From positions 201,246 through 265,245 of the forward strand of contig NZ_WHZV01000001.1 in the NCBI RefSeq assembly GCF_010667645.1: a DNA stretch of 64,000 nucleotides. The letters run 5' to 3'. Below are positions 47,290-57,420 of this stretch, one piece after another (position 1 is the stretch's first letter; every line of letters begins with the position of its first letter). This DNA is from Bifidobacterium platyrrhinorum (GTDB lineage: Bacteria; Actinomycetota; Actinomycetes; Actinomycetales; Bifidobacteriaceae). The notes beneath the pieces are model-generated. The model searched no databases, was not told where the DNA came from, and saw only the letters and a list, made by a program, of their open reading frames with translations. Position numbers and translations under genes: made by a program.

Positions 47290-47751
47290 ATGGCATCCAC
47301 GGCACGCACGGTGCGTTCGAACGCCGCGGCGGCATCCCGGCGACCGGAGCCCGCGGCCAGGCCCGCCTCGCGTCCCGAGCTGCGCGTCGTCAACGGCGGC
47401 CGCGCCGACAAGGACGGCCTCGCCGCCGGGTTCGGCCGCGTCATGGAATGGGTCCGGACCCGGTCCGCGCCCACCGTGCACATCGTCATCGCGGTGGCGT
47501 TCCTCGCCTCCACGCTGGTGGGCGCGCTCATGCTGCGCACGCAGATGGTGTCCAACGCCTTCGAGGTCTCCTCTCTGGAGACCTCGATCAGCCGGCTCAC
47601 CCAGGACGTGCAGGACGACCAGGCCAAGCTCGACCAGCTCCAGGCCTCGCTGCCGCAGAAGGCCAGCGACATGGGCATGGTCCCGCAGTCCAGCTCCGTG
47701 TCCATCGACCTCAACGGATACCGTCAGACCACGGAAGGCGGACAGCAATGA
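47290..47751 (+). CDS. ftsL: Cell division protein FtsL-like
   Basis: 153 residues with low sequence conservation but clear layout: cytoplasmic Arg/Ala-rich tail, one membrane segment (about 63-83), then a coiled-coil (SLETSISRLTQDVQDDQAKLDQLQASL). Position between rsmH and ftsI is that of ftsL. Divisome scaffold that activates FtsWI with FtsQ and DivIC. It starts right after rsmH and overlaps ftsI (ATGA). Confidence 0.83.
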   Translation: MASTARTVRSNAAAASRRPEPAARPASRPELRVVNGGRADKDGLAAGFGRVMEWVRTRSAPTVHIVIAVAFLASTLVGALMLRTQMVSNAFEVSSLETSISRLTQDVQDDQAKLDQLQASLPQKASDMGMVPQSSSVSIDLNGYRQTTEGGQQ

Positions 47752-49565
47752 GGAGACCGAACCCGCGTTCGTTCGCCCGGGCCCACGGGTTGGACGGCTT
47801 CGTGACGCGCTGCCTCGCCGTCGGGATCGTCCTCGCCCTGATCGCCATGGCGTGCCTGGGGCAGCTGGCCTGCGTGCAGCTGTTGGAGGGCCGCGCCACC
47901 GCGCAGGCCGCCACCAACGCGCGCACCTCGAAGGTCGTGCAGCGCGCCAACCGCGGCCGGATCACCGACACCAACGGCACCGTGCTCGCCCAAAGCGTCG
48001 AACGCTACAACATCATCGGCGTGCCCGACGCGGCCACCTCGTTCACGCCGGTCGCCTGCGGCTCCAAGCAGGCCGAATCGCTCGGCTACTGCCATGAGGT
48101 CGACGGCAAGCCCGTGGGCGCCACCGGCGCGGCCGCCGTCGCCCGGCTGCTCGCGCCCGTGCTCGACATGGACGCGATGGAGCTCGGCGCCGAACTCAAC
48201 GGCACCGGCCAGTACGTGGTCATCAAGAAGGACGTCACCCCGCAGGTCAAGCGCCAGATCGACAAGCTGGGCCTGTACGGCATCGTCTACGGCGAGCTCA
48301 GCAGCGAACGCGTCTACGCCGAGCACACGCTGCTCGGCGCCCTGCTCGGCGGCGTCGGCGACGACGGCGAGGGCGCGGCCGGGCTCGAGAAGAGCCTCAA
48401 CGGCACGCTCAAGGGCACCGACGGCTACACCGTCTACCAGCAGGGCAACGGCGGCGAGGTCATCCCCGGCACCGTCACCGAATCCAAGGCGGCCACCGAC
48501 GGCAAGGACGTGGCGCTGACCATCGACGCCGACGTGGACTGGTACGTCAAGAAGGTGCTCACCGAGGGCGTCTCCTCCAGCCACGCCCAATGGGGCATCG
48601 CCTGCGTCGAGGACACGCAGACCGGCGAGATCATCGCGCTCGAGGACTCCGACCAGATCAAGGCCGGGACCGACGCCGCCAAGCTCAACGCCTCGCGCGC
48701 CGTCAGCCAGACCTTCGAGCCCGGATCCATCGGCAAGGTGCCGGCGCTGGCCGCCATCCTGCAGAACGGCGCGCACAAGATCACCGACAAGTTCACCGTG
48801 CCCTACGAGTACACCAAGAACGGGCAGAAGTTCCATGACGCCGTCGAACACGGCAACGAGCATTGGACGCTGGCCGGCATCCTGCAGAACTCCTCGAACG
48901 TCGGCATGGTCATGGCCGCGCAGAACGTCACCTCGCAGCAGCGCTACGACATGCTCACCAAGTTCGGCATCGGCCAGTCCACGGGGCTGGACCTGCCCGG
49001 CGAGTCCAACGGCACGCTCGGCACCCCCGAATCGTGGGACGGCCGCACCAAGGACACCGTGCTGTTCGGCCAGGGCTACGCGGTCAACGCGCTCCAGCTC
49101 ACGCGCGCCGTGTCCGTCATCGCCAACGGCGGCGTCAACCGCCGCCAGTCGATCGTCAAGTCGGTCACCGACGCGGACGGCCACGTCACCGACATGGTCC
49201 ACAACGAGGCGACGCGCGTCATCGACGAGAACGTGGCCGCCGAGATCCGCAACGCGATGGAATCCGTCGCCGAGGAATACAAGAACACGGCCGGCGTGGA
49301 CGGCTACCGCGTGGCCGCGAAGACCGGCACCGCCGAGGTGGCCGGCGCCAACGGGCAGCTCACCTCGATCATCGCGGACTTCTCCGGCATCATCCCGGCG
49401 GACAACCCCCGATACGTCGTCACCGTGGTCATGCTCGACCCGGACGGCATGTATGGTGGTACCACATCGGGCAAGCTGTTCGCGCAGATCGGTGAATTCC
49501 TCATGCAGAAGTACGAGGTGCCGAACTCGTCGCCCCGCACGGATGCTATCCCGGTGGATTGGTGA
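47748..49565 (+). CDS. ftsI: Penicillin-binding protein FtsI (PBP3), septal transpeptidase
   Basis: 605 residues. N-terminal membrane segment (about 23-45), dimerisation/pedestal domain starting RGRITDTNGTVLA, then the transpeptidase domain. Active-site motifs: SxxK as Ser327-Ile-Gly-Lys, SxN as Ser382-Ser-Asn384, KTG at Lys525. Cross-links septal peptidoglycan with FtsW. Overlaps ftsL by 4 bp. Confidence 0.95.
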   Translation: MRRPNPRSFARAHGLDGFVTRCLAVGIVLALIAMACLGQLACVQLLEGRATAQAATNARTSKVVQRANRGRITDTNGTVLAQSVERYNIIGVPDAATSFTPVACGSKQAESLGYCHEVDGKPVGATGAAAVARLLAPVLDMDAMELGAELNGTGQYVVIKKDVTPQVKRQIDKLGLYGIVYGELSSERVYAEHTLLGALLGGVGDDGEGAAGLEKSLNGTLKGTDGYTVYQQGNGGEVIPGTVTESKAATDGKDVALTIDADVDWYVKKVLTEGVSSSHAQWGIACVEDTQTGEIIALEDSDQIKAGTDAAKLNASRAVSQTFEPGSIGKVPALAAILQNGAHKITDKFTVPYEYTKNGQKFHDAVEHGNEHWTLAGILQNSSNVGMVMAAQNVTSQQRYDMLTKFGIGQSTGLDLPGESNGTLGTPESWDGRTKDTVLFGQGYAVNALQLTRAVSVIANGGVNRRQSIVKSVTDADGHVTDMVHNEATRVIDENVAAEIRNAMESVAEEYKNTAGVDGYRVAAKTGTAEVAGANGQLTSIIADFSGIIPADNPRYVVTVVMLDPDGMYGGTTSGKLFAQIGEFLMQKYEVPNSSPRTDAIPVDW

Positions 49566-49599
49566 ACGGATCGGTACGAGGACAGGTGAAAGGCAGACT

Positions 49600-50493
49600 A
49601 TGAGCGCAGTGAGCGAGTCCATCATGCAGCGCATGACACTCGGGCATCTCGTCGAACACTACGGATGGGACCTGGTGCCGCCGTTCGCCAAGGACGTGAC
49701 CGTCACCTCGCTCGCCGACGACATCGCCTCCGTGGCCCCCGGCGCCCTGCTGTACTCCGAGGGCGACCTCGACGTCGAGGCGCTGCGCCAGGCGCGCCGG
49801 CGCGGCGCCTATGCGGCCATCGTGCCCGATTCCACCCGCGCCGTCCTGCCCGACGACGACCCGGACATGCCGCTGCTGTTCGCCTCGCCCACCAGCGCCG
49901 AGCTCGGCGGCCTCGCCGCGCAGATGGCCGGCAACCCGTCCAACACACTCGCCGTGTTCGCCGTCAGCGGCGGCACACCGCAGGAGAGCGTGGCCATCGT
50001 CGACAAGCTCGCGCGCTTCCTGCACATGCTCGGCAACCCGGTGGGCGTGATCAGCGTGGGCGGCTCGTATTCGCTGGAACGCGAGCTCGACTTGGACTAC
50101 CCGCTCGGCATCCTCGACATGCAGCGCACGCTCGCCGTGTGCGCCGAGGACGGCGCCGCGGCGGTGGTCATCGCACTGGACGACCTGACCGTCGCGCCGC
50201 ACGCCCTCGAGGCGGTGAACGTCGACGTGTTCGGCTCCCTGACCCCCGCCCCGGTGAACGCGGACCGGGCGGTCATCGAACGGATGCAGGCCGAATACGG
50301 TTTCCGGGCCGACGAACAGATGCACGTCACCAGCCGCACCGAGGAGTCGGACACGCTCGCGGCCGCGGCGGCGGGCGGCGACGACCCGGCGGAGCGTTCG
50401 CGCCTGTCCATGGCCATCGCCATGGTGCTCGCCGCCGGCGTGCGCCGCAACAACATCCGCAACGCGTTGCGCGTGGCCGGGGACCTGGGCTGA
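49600..50493 (+). CDS. Degenerate MurE-like protein lacking the ATP-binding loop
   Basis: 297 residues. It occupies the murE position between ftsI and murF. The N-terminal part follows the Mur ligase substrate domain (VTSLADDIASVAPGALLY, ARRRGAYAAIV). Where MurE has the GTNGKT loop this protein has AVSGGTPQES (about residues 121-130), without the catalytic lysine. The central region continues in Mur-like order (LGNPVGVISVGGSY, PLGILDMQRTLAVC), but the chain ends before a complete ligase C-terminal domain. It is unlikely to be an active ligase. The gene has no stops, has a ribosome site (GTGAAAGGCAG) and normal codon use, so it is not a fresh pseudogene. True murE must lie outside the window. 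Confidence 0.75.
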   Translation: MSAVSESIMQRMTLGHLVEHYGWDLVPPFAKDVTVTSLADDIASVAPGALLYSEGDLDVEALRQARRRGAYAAIVPDSTRAVLPDDDPDMPLLFASPTSAELGGLAAQMAGNPSNTLAVFAVSGGTPQESVAIVDKLARFLHMLGNPVGVISVGGSYSLERELDLDYPLGILDMQRTLAVCAEDGAAAVVIALDDLTVAPHALEAVNVDVFGSLTPAPVNADRAVIERMQAEYGFRADEQMHVTSRTEESDTLAAAAAGGDDPAERSRLSMAIAMVLAAGVRRNNIRNALRVAGDLG

Positions 50494-50604
50494 GGGCCGC
50501 GCCGGACGGCGCGGGGACCGGGCCGGGCCCGCATGAAGGAGGGGCCCGCGTCGCGGGACCCGCATACGAACAAGCTTGACAACAGCATGACAAGAGGAGC
50601 AGGT

Positions 50605-52110
50605 GTGGACAGCACGATGATGCCGATGACCATCGATGAGATCGCCCAGGCGACCGGGGGGCGCGTCGTCCCCCCGGCGGGGGGAGCGGTCCCCGAAGGG
50701 GCCGTGGCGCTGCATGTGGCCAGCGATTCGAGGCTGATCGGCTCCGGCGGCGTGTTCGTGGCCATCAAGGGCGAACGCGTCGACGGACACGATTACGTGG
50801 GCCGTGTCGGCGAATCCGGCGCGGTCGCCGCGATCGTCGACCACGAGGTCGCCGGGGCCGAGGTCCCCCAGGTCGTCGTCGACGACACCGTCGGGGCGCT
50901 GGGGGCGCTCGCCCGCCACAACATCGCACGCCGCCGCGCCACCGGACGCCCGTTCACCATCGTCGGGCTGACCGGTTCGGTCGGCAAGACCACCACCAAG
51001 GACCTGCTCAAGGCGCTGCTGTCCACCATGGGGCCCACCGTCGCCCCCGTCGGCTCGTTCAACAACGAGATCGGACTGCCGCTCACGGCGCTGACCGTGG
51101 GGGAGGGCACCCGCTATTTCGTCGCCGAGATGGGGGCGAACCATGTCGGCGAGATCGCCAGGCTGACCACCATCGCCCCGCCGGACGTGGCCGTCGTGCT
51201 CAAGGTGGGCGTCGCCCATCTGGGCGAATTCGGCTCGGTGGAGCGTATCGCCCAGGCGAAGTCGGAGATCGTGCGCGGCCTGCTGCCCGACGGCGTGGCC
51301 GTGCTCAACACGGACGACGCGCACGTGGAGGCCATGGCCGCCATCGCGCCCGCCGGCGTGCTGCGTTTCGGCGTGGACCCGGCCAACGCGGACCGCGACG
51401 CCCTGACCGCGCGCGACGTCGCCACCGACGCGTTCGACCGCGCCTCCTTCACGCTCGTCGCCGCCGACGGCGCGCAGGCGCACGTGGACATGGGCATCCC
51501 CGGCGCCCACAACGTGATGAACGCGCTGGCCGCCGCCACCGTGGCCCGCATGCTCGGCATGGGGCTGGACGACATCGCCCGCACGCTCGGCGAGCAGCGG
51601 CGCATCAGCCCGCACCGCATGGCCGTCTCCACCGTGGACCGCGACGGCGCCTCCTTCACGCTCATCGACGACTCGTTCAACGCGAACCCCGATTCCATGC
51701 GCGCCGGCCTCGACGGCCTCGCCCGTTGGGGGGCCGGCGAAGGCGAGGAGCCGTACCGCGTGGCCGTGCTCGGCGCAATGCTCGAGCTCGGCGGCGACGA
51801 GCAGGGGCTGCACCGCGAGATCGGCGCCTACGCCGCAGGGCTGGGCCTCGACCGCATCATCACCGTGGGCAGCGCGAAGGACCCCGGGTTCGACGCCCTC
51901 GCCGAGGCCATGGCGCACGGCGCCCGCGAATCGGCCGCGGCGCAGCAGGAGGACGGCGTGCCGGTCGACTGGGTGCACGACGCCGACGAGGCCGACGCGC
52001 TCGTGACCGCCGTGGCGCGCGAACACGCCGGCACGGTGGTGCTGCTCAAGGGCTCGCACGCCTCCGGGCTGAGCACGCTGGCGGAACGCTGGCAGAAGGA
52101 CGCCCGCTAG
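50605..52110 (+). CDS. murF: UDP-N-acetylmuramoyl-tripeptide--D-alanyl-D-alanine ligase
   Basis: 501 residues. P-loop GLTGSVGKTTTKDLL (about 122-136), AEMGANHVGEI, and the C-terminal domain with DDSFNANPDSM and AVLGAMLELG are MurF signatures. Adds D-Ala-D-Ala to the UDP-MurNAc-tripeptide. GTG at 50605 follows AAGAGGAG by 5 nt; ATG codons at 50587 and 50617 are alternatives. About 110 bp separate it from the MurE-like gene; TTGACA occurs at 50576 but no -10 is clear. Confidence 0.94.
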   Translation: MDSTMMPMTIDEIAQATGGRVVPPAGGAVPEGAVALHVASDSRLIGSGGVFVAIKGERVDGHDYVGRVGESGAVAAIVDHEVAGAEVPQVVVDDTVGALGALARHNIARRRATGRPFTIVGLTGSVGKTTTKDLLKALLSTMGPTVAPVGSFNNEIGLPLTALTVGEGTRYFVAEMGANHVGEIARLTTIAPPDVAVVLKVGVAHLGEFGSVERIAQAKSEIVRGLLPDGVAVLNTDDAHVEAMAAIAPAGVLRFGVDPANADRDALTARDVATDAFDRASFTLVAADGAQAHVDMGIPGAHNVMNALAAATVARMLGMGLDDIARTLGEQRRISPHRMAVSTVDRDGASFTLIDDSFNANPDSMRAGLDGLARWGAGEGEEPYRVAVLGAMLELGGDEQGLHREIGAYAAGLGLDRIITVGSAKDPGFDALAEAMAHGARESAAAQQEDGVPVDWVHDADEADALVTAVAREHAGTVVLLKGSHASGLSTLAERWQKDAR

Positions 52111-52157
52111 CGGCGGGATCCGGGAACAACAGGGACGACAGGGAAGAGAGACCTCAA

Positions 52158-53264
52158 GTGATTGCGCTCATCATTGGAATCCTGGTGTCGTTGATCGTCA
52201 TGATCGTCGGCACCCCGATGCTCATCCGCCTCGTGCACAAGCTGCACTACGGCCAGTACATCCGCCAGGACGGCCCGCAGTCGCATCTGGTCAAACGCGG
52301 CACCCCGACGCTCGGCGGCGTGGTCATCAACCTCGCCATCCTGCTGGGCTGGGGCGCCTCGGCCCTCTACCGTTACCTGCACAGCGGCGACGTGCCCTCC
52401 TGGTCCGCCGTGCTCGTGCTCTTCGCCATGCTCTCCATGGGCCTGCTCGGCTTCATCGACGACTTCGCCAAGGTGCGCAAGAAGCAGAACGAGGGCCTGA
52501 CGGTGCGCGGCAAGTTCATCGGCCAGTTCGTCTTCGCCACCGTCTACGCGGTGCTCGCGCTCCTCATCCCCACCAAGAACGGGTTCCCCAGCGCGCAGGC
52601 CGGCATGAGCTTCATCGAGAAGCCCTTCCTCAGCTTCGACTTCGCCGGACGCGCCGTCGCCATCGTCATCTTCGTCATCTGGGTGAACTTCCTCATGGCC
52701 GCGTGGACGAACGCCGTGAACCTGACCGACGGTCTTGACGGCCTCGCCGCCGGCTCCTCGATGATCGCGTTCACCGGCTACGGCGTCATCGCGTTCTGGG
52801 AGAGCTACCACCTCAAGGGCGCCGGCCACGCCGGCTTCGCCTACGGCGTGTCCGACCCGCTCGACCTGACCATCATCGCCGTGTGCGCGGCCGTGGCCTG
52901 CATCGGTTTCCTGTGGTACAACACGAACCCCGCCGAGATCTTCATGGGCGACACCGGCTCGCTCGCCCTGGGCGGCCTGTTCGCGGCGCTGTCGATCGCC
53001 ACGCACACCGAGTTCCTCGCCGTCATCATCGGCGGCCTGTACGTCATCGAGGCGATGAGCGACGTCATCCAGGTCGGCTACTTCAAGGCCACGCACAAGC
53101 GCGTGTTCAAGATGGCGCCGATCCACCACCACTTCGAGCTGTGCGGGTGGCAGGAGTCGAAGGTCGTCGTGCGCTTCTGGATGATCGAGCTCATGTTCGT
53201 GCTCATCGGCCTCGTCGTCTTCTACGGCGACTGGGTGACCCGCTCCGGCCTGCTGTTCGGCTGA
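52158..53264 (+). CDS. mraY: Phospho-N-acetylmuramoyl-pentapeptide transferase
   Basis: 368 residues with ten predicted membrane segments. MraY motifs: GTPTLGGVV, GFIDDFAKV with the Asp pair, NLTDGLDGLAAG, GDTGSLALGG and the HHHFE loop (APIHHHFELCGWQE). Makes lipid I on the inner face of the membrane. GTG start preceded by GAAGAGAG. Confidence 0.96.
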   Translation: MIALIIGILVSLIVMIVGTPMLIRLVHKLHYGQYIRQDGPQSHLVKRGTPTLGGVVINLAILLGWGASALYRYLHSGDVPSWSAVLVLFAMLSMGLLGFIDDFAKVRKKQNEGLTVRGKFIGQFVFATVYAVLALLIPTKNGFPSAQAGMSFIEKPFLSFDFAGRAVAIVIFVIWVNFLMAAWTNAVNLTDGLDGLAAGSSMIAFTGYGVIAFWESYHLKGAGHAGFAYGVSDPLDLTIIAVCAAVACIGFLWYNTNPAEIFMGDTGSLALGGLFAALSIATHTEFLAVIIGGLYVIEAMSDVIQVGYFKATHKRVFKMAPIHHHFELCGWQESKVVVRFWMIELMFVLIGLVVFYGDWVTRSGLLFG

Positions 53265-53323
53265 CGCCGGGCGGCGCCGCACGCGGGCCCGCGCCCGCGC
53301 GGCGGCCCCATGCGCCATACGCG

Positions 53324-53383
53324 TAATATGCGGCTGGGATAATGCCGCTGGAATCGTCCGGACGCCCCGAACGCGGCGTCCGG
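53324..53383 (+). promoter_or_regulatory. mraY-murD intergenic region: possible promoter and hairpin
   Basis: The 141-bp gap contains TAATAT (about 53324) and a second AT-rich element (GGATAATG). A perfect 9-bp stem, CCGGACGCC / GGCGTCCGG, lies at 53358-53383. A processing site or internal promoter for murD onward is likely. Confidence 0.4.
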
Positions 53384-53405
53384 CACAAGGATCAGGGGGT
53401 CTGAT

Positions 53406-54857
53406 ATGGATATCGCAGGCAAGACGGTCGTCATCGCGGGGCTCGGCGTCTCGGGCACGTCGCTGGCCGAGGTGCTCGACGAGCTCGGCGCGCATGTGAT
53501 CGGGGTCGATGAGCGCAAGCCCGGCGCCGATCTGCACTCCTTCGACGAGGTGGACTGGGACAAGGTCGACTACGTCATGTCGTCGCCGGTGTTCAACCCG
53601 CGCACGCCGTTCGTCCTCGAGGCGCAGCGCCGCGGCATCCCGGTGATGAGCGAGGTCGAGTTCGCGTGGCGCCTGCGCGTGGACTCGAAGCGCACGGGCC
53701 GGCCGGCCGCGTGGATCGGCATCACCGGCACGAACGGCAAGACCTCCACCACGGAGATGACCTCCGCGATGCTCACCGCCTGCGGCTACGACGCGCCCTG
53801 CGCCGGCAACATCGCCTCCGGCAACATGGCCATGTCGCTGTCGCGCTGCGCCACCAACCCCGCGCACGACGTGCTGTGCGTCGAACTGAGCTCGTTCCAG
53901 CTGCACTTCACGGATTCGCTCGAACTCGACTGCGCCGCCATCACCAACATCGCCGACGACCACCTCGACTGGCACGGCGGCCGCGAGAACTACGCCGCCG
54001 ACAAGGCCAAGGTGTTCCACGGCGTGCGCCGCGCGCTCGTCTACAACGCGGACGACGCCCTCGTCACCGCCAAGGCCGGTGCCGCCGAGCCCGCCCCCGG
54101 ATGCCTGAAGGTCGGCTTCACGCTGCACGGGCCCAAGGCCGGGCAGATCGGCGTGGCCGACGGCTGGATCGTCGACATGAGCGGCGTCGCCGGCGGCCGG
54201 GTGGGCGAGGCCGTGCGCGTCGCCCCCATCGCCGAATTCGAACACCTCACCGAACCCGACGGCACCATCTACCCGCACCTGCTCGCCGACGCGCTCACCG
54301 CGCTGGCCCTCGTGCTCGGCTACGGCGCCGACAGGGCCAAGGCGCTCGAGGCCCTCAAGGCGTTCCGTCCCGGCGGCCACCGCATCGAGACCGTCGCCGC
54401 CACCGACGCCGACGCCTCCGGGCGCACGATCCGCTTCGTCGACGACTCCAAGGCCACGAACGCGCACGCCGCCAACGCCTCGCTCACCAGCTTCGCCGAC
54501 GGCTCCGTCGTGTGGATCGCCGGAGGCCTCGCCAAGGGCAGCCGGTTCGAACACCTCGTCGCCGACCGCAAGGACACCATCAAGGCCGCCGTCATCATCG
54601 GCAAGGACCAGCGGCCGATGCTCGACGCGTTCGCGGCGTCCTCGCCCGAGACCCCGCTGACCGTCATCGACCCCGATCCGAACGACACCGTGATGGAGCG
54701 TGCGGTCGAGGCCGCCGGCGCGTACGCCGAGCCCGGCGACGTGGTGCTCATGGCCCCCGCCTGCGCCTCGATGGACCAGTTCGTCTCCTACGCCGACCGC
54801 GGCAACCGCTTCGCCGAAGCCGCCCGCCGTTGGGTGAGGTCGCATGGCGAACACTGA
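53406..54857 (+). CDS. murD: UDP-N-acetylmuramoylalanine--D-glutamate ligase
   Basis: 483 residues. Rossmann-like N terminus ([17 protein letters not shown]), P-loop [14 protein letters not shown] (about 105-118), [21 protein letters not shown] and [12 protein letters not shown] are all MurD motifs. Adds D-Glu to UDP-MurNAc-L-Ala. Overlaps ftsW by 14 bp. Confidence 0.96.
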   Translation: MDIAGKTVVIAGLGVSGTSLAEVLDELGAHVIGVDERKPGADLHSFDEVDWDKVDYVMSSPVFNPRTPFVLEAQRRGIPVMSEVEFAWRLRVDSKRTGRPAAWIGITGTNGKTSTTEMTSAMLTACGYDAPCAGNIASGNMAMSLSRCATNPAHDVLCVELSSFQLHFTDSLELDCAAITNIADDHLDWHGGRENYAADKAKVFHGVRRALVYNADDALVTAKAGAAEPAPGCLKVGFTLHGPKAGQIGVADGWIVDMSGVAGGRVGEAVRVAPIAEFEHLTEPDGTIYPHLLADALTALALVLGYGADRAKALEALKAFRPGGHRIETVAATDADASGRTIRFVDDSKATNAHAANASLTSFADGSVVWIAGGLAKGSRFEHLVADRKDTIKAAVIIGKDQRPMLDAFAASSPETPLTVIDPDPNDTVMERAVEAAGAYAEPGDVVLMAPACASMDQFVSYADRGNRFAEAARRWVRSHGEH

Positions 54858-56025
54858 CCGCGCCCGTCCGGGGATGCGCAGCCTGTTCAACCCGCTGTGG
54901 TGCTACCACGGCTTCCGCATGGCCGTGCTGGGGCTGAGCGTGTTCGGCGTGATCATGGTGTTCTCCTCGTCCGCCGTCTCCGCCGCGTCCTCCGGCAAAT
55001 CGCCGTTCACCGACTCGCTCAGCCAGCTGGTGTTCTGCGTGCTCGGCCTCGTCGTCGGCGTGGTCGTCAGCGTGCTGCCGGTGCGCACGTACCGGCGTCT
55101 GGCGTTCCCCGCGGTGTGCACGGCGATCGGCCTGCAGCTGCTCACCTTCACGCCGCTGGGCGTGGGCCAATACGGCAACTACGGCTGGATCGGCATCGGC
55201 TCGGTCACCTTCCAGCCCGCCGAATTCGTCAAGCTGTCGCTGTGCATGTGGCTGCCGTCCGCCCTGATCGCCGCCCGCAAGGCGGCCGCGAAGGCGCATG
55301 GCGCCAAGGAGCGGTTCGCATGCTACGGCGTGGTCCTCGCCGTGTACGCGCTGTGCCTGGCGCTCGTGCTCGGCGGCAAGGACCTCGGCACGGCCATGAT
55401 CATCGTGTTCATCGGCATCGTGGCGTTCCTCGTCGCCGGGTTCCCGGGCCCGTGGCTGGCGGGGGGCGTGCTCGTCATGTCGGCGCTGGTGGTCGCGCTC
55501 ATCGCCTCCAGCCCGAACCGGCGCGACCGCGTCCTCGCCGCGTACACGCAGTGCTCCCCGTCCGACACGCAGGCCATCTGCTACCAGTCGATGCACGCCC
55601 GGTACGCCATCGCCTCCGGCGGGCTCCTCGGCGTCGGCCTGGGCAATTCGCGCGAGAAGTGGAACTACCTGCCCGCCGCGCACAACGACTTCATCTTCGC
55701 GATCATCGGCGAGGAGACGGGCTTCCTCGGCTCGGCGATGGTGATCCTCATCTTCGTGATCCTCGGCTGGTGCCTCGTCTTCAGCGCCCTGCAGGCCAAG
55801 GACCGCTACAGCGCCATCGCGCTCATGTGCATCACCGTCTGGCTGGTCGGCCAGGCGCTCGTCAACATCGGCGTGGTCGTCGGCCTGTTCCCCGTGTTCG
55901 GCGTGCCCATGCCGTTCGTCTCCGCGGGCGGCTCGTCGATGCTCATGTGCCTGATGGCCGCCGGATTCGCCATGGGGCTCATGCGCCAGCAGCCGCAGAT
56001 CAGGGCCGACGTTTCCCGCCTCTAG
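54844..56025 (+). CDS. ftsW: Septal peptidoglycan glycosyltransferase FtsW
   Basis: 393 residues of the SEDS family with about ten membrane segments. Conserved blocks: ITFQPAE-type [56 protein letters not shown] (residues about 258-290) and [10 protein letters not shown]. Polymerises lipid II at the septum with FtsI. The start lies inside the end of murD. Confidence 0.95.
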   Translation: MANTDRARPGMRSLFNPLWCYHGFRMAVLGLSVFGVIMVFSSSAVSAASSGKSPFTDSLSQLVFCVLGLVVGVVVSVLPVRTYRRLAFPAVCTAIGLQLLTFTPLGVGQYGNYGWIGIGSVTFQPAEFVKLSLCMWLPSALIAARKAAAKAHGAKERFACYGVVLAVYALCLALVLGGKDLGTAMIIVFIGIVAFLVAGFPGPWLAGGVLVMSALVVALIASSPNRRDRVLAAYTQCSPSDTQAICYQSMHARYAIASGGLLGVGLGNSREKWNYLPAAHNDFIFAIIGEETGFLGSAMVILIFVILGWCLVFSALQAKDRYSAIALMCITVWLVGQALVNIGVVVGLFPVFGVPMPFVSAGGSSMLMCLMAAGFAMGLMRQQPQIRADVSRL

Positions 56026-56127
56026 ACGGTTCCTTCTGGACGGTCCCCGCCGCCCCTCCGTCCGCCGCCCCGGCCGGCGCCCGTCCCGCATGCCGTGCCG
56101 CGACGGCGTCCGGGCCATGCGCATGAC

Positions 56128-56141
56128 TATGCTCGATACCC
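56128..56141 (+). promoter_or_regulatory. Leaderless-type promoter of murG
   Basis: TATGCT (56128-56133), 8 nt, then ATG; no ribosome site. It lies in the 116-bp ftsW-murG gap. Confidence 0.5.
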
Positions 56142-57326
56142 ATGAAGCATATCGTCCTCGCCGGCGGCGGCACCGCCGGACATGTCAACCCGCTGCTCTC
56201 CGTCGCCGACGCCATCAGGGGGATCGACCCCGAGGCTCGGGTGAGCGTCGTCGGCACCGCCGTCGGACTCGAGAAGGACCTCGTGCCGGCCGCCGGATTC
56301 GAGCTCGACACCATCGAGAAGGTGCCCTTCCCGCGCAGGCCCAACCTCTACATGCTGAGGTTCCCCGCCAAATGGAAGGCGGAGACGCGCAAGGTGCGAG
56401 ACATCCTCGAGGCGCGCGAGGCCGACGTGGTCGCCGGTTTCGGCGGCTACGCCTCCGCCCCCGTGTACGCCACCGCGCACCGGATGGGCCTGCCCATCGT
56501 CATCCACGAGCAGAACGCGCGCGCCGGCATGGCCAACAGGCTGGGCGCCCGCTGGGCCGACTTCATCGGCACCGTGTACGAGGGCACCGGGCTGAAGGCC
56601 GGCCGCGGCGGCGTCGTGGAACGGGTCGGACTGCCGCTGCGCCCCGCCATCGCCGCGCTCGTCGGCGAGCTGGAGGCCGACCGCGCGGGCGTGCGCCGCA
56701 GGGCCGCCGCCGAACTCGGCGTGGACCCGGACCGCCCGCTCGTCCTCGTCACCGGCGGATCGCTCGGCGCCGTGAGCCTCAACCGCGCGGTCGCCGCCGC
56801 GGCCGGCGACATCCTCGCCCATGCGCAGGTCGTGCACCTGACCGGCAGGGGCAAGGCCGACGAGGTCAGGACGCTCGTCGGGGTCAACGCCGGCGACGGC
56901 CACCTCGCCGGCCTGCGTTTCAACGACGGCGACGCCGCGGGGGAGGGCGACTACCACGTCGCCGAATACCTCGAACGCATCGACCTGGCGTTCGCCTGCG
57001 CCGACCTCGTGATCTGCCGTTCCGGGGCGGGCACGGTCGCCGAACTCACCGCGCTGGGCCTGCCTGCGGTCTACGTGCCGCTGCCGATCGGCAACGGCGA
57101 GCAGCGGTTCAACGCCCAGCCGGTCGTCGAGGCCGGCGGCGGCGTCATGGTCGCCGACGCGGACCTCGACGCCGCGTGGGTGCGCGATCGGATCCCCGCA
57201 TTGCTCGCCGACCCGGAGCGCCTGCGGGCCATGGGCGCCAAGGCGTGGGAATACGGCATCCGCGACGCCGCCGACACGATGGCCCGCCGCATCCTCGACC
57301 TCGCCGCGGGGCGGGGCGAGGCCTGA
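56142..57326 (+). CDS. murG: UDP-N-acetylglucosamine--lipid I GlcNAc transferase
   Basis: 394 residues, GT28 family. G-loop 1 GGGTAGHV at residues 8-15, [22 protein letters not shown] and the C-terminal donor site [24 protein letters not shown] with the conserved GNGEQRFNA. Converts lipid I to lipid II on the cytoplasmic membrane face. Confidence 0.96.
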   Translation: MKHIVLAGGGTAGHVNPLLSVADAIRGIDPEARVSVVGTAVGLEKDLVPAAGFELDTIEKVPFPRRPNLYMLRFPAKWKAETRKVRDILEAREADVVAGFGGYASAPVYATAHRMGLPIVIHEQNARAGMANRLGARWADFIGTVYEGTGLKAGRGGVVERVGLPLRPAIAALVGELEADRAGVRRRAAAELGVDPDRPLVLVTGGSLGAVSLNRAVAAAAGDILAHAQVVHLTGRGKADEVRTLVGVNAGDGHLAGLRFNDGDAAGEGDYHVAEYLERIDLAFACADLVICRSGAGTVAELTALGLPAVYVPLPIGNGEQRFNAQPVVEAGGGVMVADADLDAAWVRDRIPALLADPERLRAMGAKAWEYGIRDAADTMARRILDLAAGRGEA

Positions 57327-57341
57327 ACGCACCGACGCACG

Positions 57342-57369
57342 GGCGGGGAGGGTCCCCGCCTACGACATA
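57342..57369 (+). promoter_or_regulatory. Hairpin and possible -10 between murG and murC
   Basis: GGCGGGGA / TCCCCGCC (57342-57360, 3-nt loop) could terminate part of the transcription from upstream. CATAAT (57364-57369) right behind it is a plausible -10 for a murC-ftsQ transcript. Confidence 0.4.
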
Positions 57370-57420
57370 ATGGATAAGGCCTTTTCGCATGGCCGGACAA
57401 TCCCACAAGGAGCACGTTTC

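Noticed and set aside
52107..54890. 927-codon minus-strand open frame opposite mraY and murD
   Set aside because: A shadow of two well-supported genes, without domains or a ribosome site.
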